Assembly (NCBI GenBank): GCA_017620315.1
Contig: JAFZQQ010000450.1
Coordinates: forward strand, 1 to 9,786
Direction: 5' to 3'
Source of the DNA: Oscillospiraceae bacterium
GTDB taxonomy: Bacteria; Bacillota; Clostridia; Oscillospirales; Oscillospiraceae
Length of the DNA stretch: 9,786 nt
Shown: positions 5,989-9,786 of the stretch, piece by piece
How positions within the stretch are numbered: position 1 is the stretch's first letter
Layout of the letters: each line of letters starts with the position of its first letter
The notes under the pieces: model-generated
Told to the model about the DNA's origin: nothing
The model's database searches: none
The model's input: only the letters and a program-made list of their open reading frames with translations
Translations under genes and position numbers: made by a program

Positions 5989-7083
5989 ATGGCAAGAAAA
6001 AACAGACGGGGTAAAGAGGAAGAACAGCCTGTAGAGGCTATGGATATCCCGGAACCTGCGGCGGAACCGGAAAAACCCAAGCTCATCCTCGAGCCTGCCC
6101 AGAAGGTTGCGGCGGTCATCGTCGCACTTGGCACGGACAAGGCGTCGCTGCTGTATCAGCATATGGACTCTGACGAGATCGAGCAGGTCACGATAGAGGT
6201 CGCGAAGCTTGGCTTCGTGGACGCCGAGACCACGGACGAGGTCCTCAATGAGTTCTACCAGATGTGCATGATGAACAAGGCGGTCACTGAGGGCGGCCTT
6301 GAGTATGCACGATCGGTCCTCGAAAAAGCATTCGGCGGCGCGACGGCGAACGAGCTGCTTGCCAAGGTCACAAAATCCCTCAAGAACAGGGAGTTCTCCT
6401 TCCTCAACAAGGCAAGAGAGAAGGACCTGTTCACGGCGCTGCAATACGAGCGGCCGCAGACGATCGCCCTGGTGCTGTCCTATGTCGCGCCGGAGAAGGC
6501 GGCGGCGGTCATCGAGCAGCTCGAGGGGCGCAGGCAGATAAAGGTCGTGGAGAATATGGCGCAGATGGACAGCGCATCCCCGACCGCGATCAAGATCATA
6601 GAGAGCGAAATGCAGAAACGATTCGACAACATTTTTGTCAGCAACAGCAATATCAAGGTCGGCGGCATAGACTTTGTCGCCAGTGTGATGAACAATATCG
6701 ACCGCTCCAGCGAGAAGTCTATCTTCGACGGCCTGAGCTCCAGAAACGAAGAGCTCGCCGAAGAGATCCGCAAGCGCATGTTCGTGTTTGAGGATATCGT
6801 TACGATGGACGACCGCAGCGTTCAGCGCTTTGTGCGCGACTGCGACCCGAAGGACCTTGTGCTTGCGCTCAAGGCGGCAAATCAGGAGGTCGCGAACAAG
6901 CTGTTCGGAAATATGTCGAGCCGTATGGCGGAGAGCATACGCGACGACCTGGAAATCACCAGCAACGTCCGTATGAAGGACGTCGAGGAGGCACAGAGCC
7001 GTATCGTCGGCATAATCCGAGGACTCGAGGAGCAGGGCGAGATCGTCATTATGAAGGGCGGAAAGGACGATATCATTGCCTAA
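5989..7083 (+). CDS. fliG: Flagellar motor switch protein FliG
   Basis: FliG sits under the MS ring, binds FliF by its N-terminal domain and FliM by its middle domain, and meets the stator with charged residues of its C-terminal domain. Residues 1-34 are a charged Glu/Pro extension not usual for FliG (the family is about 335-340 residues; this one has 364). FliG_N covers about 35-130 (QKVAAVIVALG, DEIEQVTIEVAKL). FliG_M covers about 140-215, with ERPQTIALVLSYV at 154-166 where most family members have EHPQ. FliG_C covers about 222-355, with GGIDFVASVMNNIDRSSEKS at 225-244 and the torque helix region EEIRKRMFVFEDIVTMDDRS (258-277), whose charged residues are kept. The end, DVEEAQSRIVGIIRGLEEQGEIVI, is typical. 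Its last 8 bases overlap fliH. Confidence 0.97.
   Translation: MARKNRRGKEEEQPVEAMDIPEPAAEPEKPKLILEPAQKVAAVIVALGTDKASLLYQHMDSDEIEQVTIEVAKLGFVDAETTDEVLNEFYQMCMMNKAVTEGGLEYARSVLEKAFGGATANELLAKVTKSLKNREFSFLNKAREKDLFTALQYERPQTIALVLSYVAPEKAAAVIEQLEGRRQIKVVENMAQMDSASPTAIKIIESEMQKRFDNIFVSNSNIKVGGIDFVASVMNNIDRSSEKSIFDGLSSRNEELAEEIRKRMFVFEDIVTMDDRSVQRFVRDCDPKDLVLALKAANQEVANKLFGNMSSRMAESIRDDLEITSNVRMKDVEEAQSRIVGIIRGLEEQGEIVIMKGGKDDIIA
7062..7078 (+). promoter_or_regulatory. Ribosome binding site inside fliG and TTG start of fliH
   Basis: AAAGGA (7062-7067) lies inside the fliG coding sequence, 8 bases before TTG 7076. The fliG stop (7081-7083) falls within the first codons of fliH, so translation of the two is probably coupled. 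No in-frame ATG is near. A GTG further in would remove the conserved-looking first helix. Confidence 0.65.
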
Positions 7084-7942
7084 CGTATTCAAAAGCCTAT
7101 TCGGCGAATCGGCAAACGCGTATGTGTTCCGCCCCGCCGAGGAGCTGAAGATCGATGACGAAAAGCCGGTCGAGCCGCAGTCGCAGCCGGGCGCTTCGCA
7201 GGACGAGGACGAGATCGTGCCCGAGCCGGAGACGGACGAGGAAACGGACGAAGAACACACCGAGGATGCCCCGCCGGAGCCGACTCCGGAGACAGACCCA
7301 ATATTCTTTGCAAGAATACAGGCCGAGGCGATACTTGCCGACGCGAGGAAAGAGGCTGAGAGCTATAAGGAGCAGGCGCGCGAGGAGCTTGACGCCGAGC
7401 TTGATGAGGCAAGGCGCGCCGCGAGGGAGGACGGCTACAGCCGGGGCTACGCCGAGGGCATGGCTCAGGCGATGCAGGAAGGCAAGGAGGAGTGCAATCG
7501 CCTTGCCATGGAGCAGATCAAGGGAATCGAGACCTTTCTCGAACACGCCGCCCAGGCGCGGGACAATATGCTCGACGATGCGCGCGAGGAGCTGAAGGAC
7601 CTCGCTATAGCGATAGCGGAGAAGGTCATACACGTCAGCCTCAAAAATTCAAGCGACATCATTCTGCGTATGGTGGATTCGGCGACCGACACGCACAAAC
7701 GCTGTGAATGGGCGCATATCTATGTGTCGGACTGCGACGTGGGAGGCAAGGCGTACACCGTACCGGAGCTGACCGCGGCGCTCAGCCACATTGCCGACCG
7801 CGTGAGGGTCATCCCCATGCCGGACGAGGAGAGCGGCACCTGTATCGTGGAGCTGCCGGACGTTATTTACGACGCGAGCGTATCCACACAGCTGGACAAC
7901 ATCAAGGAGGTGCTTGACGGCGTGGTCCTTGAGAGGGATTGA
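7076..7942 (+). CDS. fliH: Flagellar export ATPase regulator FliH
   Basis: FliH is a dimer that binds the ATPase FliI, holds it in check and docks it at the export gate and C ring. The 288-residue product has a short N-terminal segment (1-25) and a highly acidic Pro/Glu/Asp linker (26-75). A long charged coiled coil follows (about 79-175), with the glycine-spaced stretch GYSRGYAEGMAQAMQEG at 120-136 that recalls the GxxxG repeats known in FliH. The C-terminal YscL/V-ATPase-E-like domain covers about 176-288, with AIAIAEKVIHVSLK (177-190) and the end motif CIVELPDVIYDASVSTQLD (256-274). This matches the family pattern of a Gly/Cys-rich strand followed by a D-S-TQL helix. It overlaps fliG by 8 bases, and fliI follows after 30 bases. 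The name rests on this pattern plus position directly before fliI. Confidence 0.92.
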   Translation: MPNVFKSLFGESANAYVFRPAEELKIDDEKPVEPQSQPGASQDEDEIVPEPETDEETDEEHTEDAPPEPTPETDPIFFARIQAEAILADARKEAESYKEQAREELDAELDEARRAAREDGYSRGYAEGMAQAMQEGKEECNRLAMEQIKGIETFLEHAAQARDNMLDDAREELKDLAIAIAEKVIHVSLKNSSDIILRMVDSATDTHKRCEWAHIYVSDCDVGGKAYTVPELTAALSHIADRVRVIPMPDEESGTCIVELPDVIYDASVSTQLDNIKEVLDGVVLERD

Positions 7943-7972
7943 CGCCGCCGGCACGGGGAGCGGAAGGACGCT

Positions 7973-9274
7973 ATGTTTCGCAACGCTATCAAGCAGATAC
8001 AGCAGGCGGAAACGATAAGCCACACCGGAAAAATCGAAAACATAGTCGGTATGTCGATCGAGGCGAGCGGCGCCAAGGCTGCCGTCGGAGATATCTGCCG
8101 CATATACAGTGACGAGTCCGGCAGGCAGGTGGCGGCCGAGGTCGTCGGGTTCAAGAACGATCATATCCTTTTGATGCCGTATGCCGAGATGAACGGCATT
8201 TCCGCGGGCAATTTCGTCCGCAATACAGGCAGGCAGCTTGAGCTGAAGGTGGGTATGCACCTGAAGGGACGCATAATCAACGCGCTCGGGCAGCCGATAG
8301 ATGACAAGGGGCCCATAGAAGAGGGCGAAACATATTGTGTCGGAGGAGGATACATCAACCCCTTGACGCGGCCGCCGATTCGTGAGAAAATGGAGTTCGG
8401 CGTAAAGGCCATCGACGGACTGCTGACCATAGGCAAAGGTCAGCGTATGGGCATTTTTGCGGGCTCTGGCGTCGGAAAAAGCACTCTTCTGGGTATGATT
8501 GCCCGCGAGGTCAAGGCGGACATCAACGTCATCGCCCTGGTCGGCGAGCGTGGCCGAGAGGTTCTCGAGTTCGTGCAGAAGGATCTGGGACCGGAGGGAA
8601 TGGCGCGCTCGATCCTCGTGGTTGCGACCTCGGATCAGCCCGCGATGCTTCGCATGAAGTGCCCGAGTGTTGCCACCGGCATAGCGGAGTATTTCCGCGA
8701 TCAGGGCTGCGACGTGCTTTTGATGATGGATTCGCTTACGCGTTTTTCAATGGCTCAGCGTGAGATAGGTCTCGCGATCGGCGAGCCGCCGGTCGCGCGC
8801 GGCTACACGCCGTCGATATATGCCGAGCTTCCCAAGCTGCTTGAACGCAGCGGCAACTTCCAGACAGGCTCGATAACCGCTATATATACGGTCCTCGTCG
8901 AAGGCGACGATATGAACGACCCTATAGCGGACACCGTGCGCGGCATTCTGGACGGGCACATAGTGCTCTCGCGTGCGCTTGCTGCCGCGAACCATTACCC
9001 CGCGATCGACGTAGGCGCGAGCATCTCCCGTCTTATGGTCGAGCTGGTCAGCAAGGAGCATCAGCAGCTCGCCTCGCGGCTGCGCGATATACTCAGCGTC
9101 TATCAGCGCAACGCCGATCTGGTGAACATCGGCGCCTACAAGCCCGGCAGCAACCCGCGACTTGACTACGCGCTGAAGAAGATTGACGATATAAACGGCT
9201 TTTTGAAGCAGGACATCCACTCTGCATTCACGTATGACGAATGCATTGCCGAAATGAAGAGAATACTGGCGTAA
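7973..9274 (+). CDS. fliI: Flagellum-specific type III export ATPase FliI
   Basis: FliI is the hexameric ATPase that prepares substrates for export through the flagellar gate. It is related to the F1 beta subunit. The 433-residue product has an N-terminal beta-barrel domain (about 20-95). The Walker A loop AGSGVGKST is at 163-171 with Lys169. The catalytic glutamate region GERGREVLEF is at 191-200 with Glu192. Walker B, DVLLMMDSLTRF, is at 247-258 with Asp253. The family signature AQREIGLAIGEPPVARGYTP is at 261-280, and SISR at about 350-353 carries the probable arginine finger. All expected ATPase residues are present and the length is normal. GGAAGGA (7962-7968) lies only 4 bases before the ATG, a little short but usable. 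fliJ follows 16 bases after the stop. Confidence 0.98.
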   Translation: MFRNAIKQIQQAETISHTGKIENIVGMSIEASGAKAAVGDICRIYSDESGRQVAAEVVGFKNDHILLMPYAEMNGISAGNFVRNTGRQLELKVGMHLKGRIINALGQPIDDKGPIEEGETYCVGGGYINPLTRPPIREKMEFGVKAIDGLLTIGKGQRMGIFAGSGVGKSTLLGMIAREVKADINVIALVGERGREVLEFVQKDLGPEGMARSILVVATSDQPAMLRMKCPSVATGIAEYFRDQGCDVLLMMDSLTRFSMAQREIGLAIGEPPVARGYTPSIYAELPKLLERSGNFQTGSITAIYTVLVEGDDMNDPIADTVRGILDGHIVLSRALAAANHYPAIDVGASISRLMVELVSKEHQQLASRLRDILSVYQRNADLVNIGAYKPGSNPRLDYALKKIDDINGFLKQDIHSAFTYDECIAEMKRILA

Positions 9275-9275
9275 T

Positions 9276-9293
9276 AAAGGAGAGCGGAACGTG
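9276..9293 (+). promoter_or_regulatory. Ribosome binding site and GTG start of fliJ
   Basis: AAAGGAGA (9276-9283) lies 7 bases before GTG 9291. Starting here gives the typical FliJ opening (MKRFQFQLEPVLKYKE). No ATG lies nearby in this frame, so GTG is the start. Confidence 0.8.
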
Positions 9294-9737
9294 AAACGCT
9301 TTCAATTCCAACTTGAGCCTGTGCTCAAATATAAGGAACAGACGCTCGACGCGCTGATGACCGAGCTATCCGAGGCGCAGATGGTAGCCTCGGCGCAGGA
9401 AGAGGCGCGCGACCGTGCGGCGGCGAGGCTTGCGGAATACGACGCCGAATTTGCCGAAAAGCGCGAGGCAGGCTTCACAATAGTTGAGGCAATGGAGTAC
9501 GAAACGGGGCAGCGCGTGCTCGAACAGCGTTTGCAGCGCGAGCAGCAGCTGCTTGAGCAGCGCCAGCGCGAACTGGAGGCAAAGCGTGCTCAGGTCGTGG
9601 AGGCGCGACAGGAAACGCACGCCATCGAAAAACTCAAGCAGATACGCCGCGGAGAGTATGACGCCGCCGCCGCGAAGGCGGAGGAAAAGGCGTTGGACGA
9701 TCTGACCGCCGCCCGCAGGGCAATGGCCGCAGGCTGA
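9291..9737 (+). CDS. fliJ: Flagellar export chaperone/ATPase stalk protein FliJ
   Basis: FliJ is a small coiled-coil protein that sits in the FliI ring like the gamma stalk of F1, contacts FlhA and helps recycle export chaperones. The 148-residue product begins with the family pattern F-x-F-x-L-x-P-V-L-x-x-K-E (residues 4-16). It is then almost all alpha-helical and rich in Glu, Gln, Arg and Ala, with Gln/Glu-rich heptad-like stretches at about 73-105. It ends with the late family feature of a Lys-rich helix followed by a Tyr (about 113-123) and an acidic helix. Sequence conservation in FliJ is low, so position directly after fliI is a large part of the call. Confidence 0.9.
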   Translation: MKRFQFQLEPVLKYKEQTLDALMTELSEAQMVASAQEEARDRAAARLAEYDAEFAEKREAGFTIVEAMEYETGQRVLEQRLQREQQLLEQRQRELEAKRAQVVEARQETHAIEKLKQIRRGEYDAAAAKAEEKALDDLTAARRAMAAG

Positions 9738-9742
9738 GGACG

Positions 9743-9771
9743 ATAATAAGCGGCTGCGCGCCGTTTATTAT
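9743..9771 (+). terminator. Hairpin just after fliJ; possible weak terminator or processing site
   Basis: Bases 9743-9754 (ATAATAAGCGGC) pair with 9760-9771 through 12 pairs including one G-T, around a 5-base loop. The bases that follow are AT-rich, but the only T run is four T at 9780-9783, so this is not a good intrinsic terminator. In Bacillota the operon usually goes on to fliK and hook genes. The hairpin may cause partial read-through control or stabilise the mRNA 3' end. The window stops 15 bases later, so the next gene is not visible. Confidence 0.45.
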
Positions 9772-9786
9772 AAATAGTATTTTAGA

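Noticed and set aside
4252..7260. Very long open frame (about 1000 codons) on the - strand
   Set aside because: It lies antisense to fliE, fliF, fliG and fliH, which are certain. GC-rich codon bias in the sense genes leaves few stops in this antisense frame. The translation is low-complexity with Leu, Arg, Asp and His bias and no domain I recognise.
1..9786. CRISPR array, tRNA/rRNA genes, insertion sequences, attachment sites or a defence-type cassette
   Set aside because: No spaced direct repeats, terminal inverted repeats, transposase or integrase motifs, or RNA gene folds were seen. Every open stretch is explained by the listed genes or short spacers.

Overview
This window carries the front part of a Bacillota-type flagellar operon, all on the + strand: flgB-flgC-fliE-fliF-fliG-fliH-fliI-fliJ. 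Upstream lie a stand-alone chemoreceptor gene and the 3' part of an unidentified membrane protein gene. The host is most likely a motile, GC-rich member of class Clostridia. I infer this from the flgBC-fliEFGHIJ order (as in Bacillus and Clostridium), strong AGGAGG-type ribosome binding sites, use of TTG and GTG starts, consensus sigma-A-like promoters and a possible Spo0A box. Genus cannot be fixed from the sequence alone.

Layout. Bases 1-711 hold the end of a single-pass membrane protein whose frame is open to the left edge. Bases 712-879 hold a near-consensus sigma-A promoter (TTGACC-17 bp-TATAAT). Bases 880-2739 encode a 619-residue methyl-accepting chemotaxis protein, closed by an 18-bp perfect hairpin with a T run (a textbook intrinsic terminator). 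Bases 2817-3033 are a markedly AT-rich spacer with several A/T tracts, a perfect 7-base Spo0A-box match and an extended -10 promoter that should drive the flagellar operon. Bases 3034-9737 hold eight tightly packed flagellar genes (gaps of 15-40 bases, one 8-base overlap). The window ends in a hairpin just after fliJ.

How the genes work together. FlgB, FlgC and FliE form the proximal rod and its junction to the MS ring. FliF forms the MS ring. FliG binds the FliF tail and is the rotor/switch part that meets the stator. FliH, FliI and FliJ form the soluble ATPase complex that serves the flagellar type III export gate. The chemoreceptor would feed CheA/CheW, which set motor direction through CheY and the switch. 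It has its own promoter and terminator, so it is next to the operon but transcribed separately.

I found no mobile element, CRISPR array, tRNA, rRNA or defence-type system, and nothing that clearly amounts to an undescribed system. The most useful leads are the candidate Spo0A site at the flagellar promoter, the FliG His-to-Arg change in the EHPQ motif with an N-terminal extension, the 11-alanine run in the FliF tail, the chemoreceptor's composition shift and unusual tail, and the unidentified membrane protein at the left edge.
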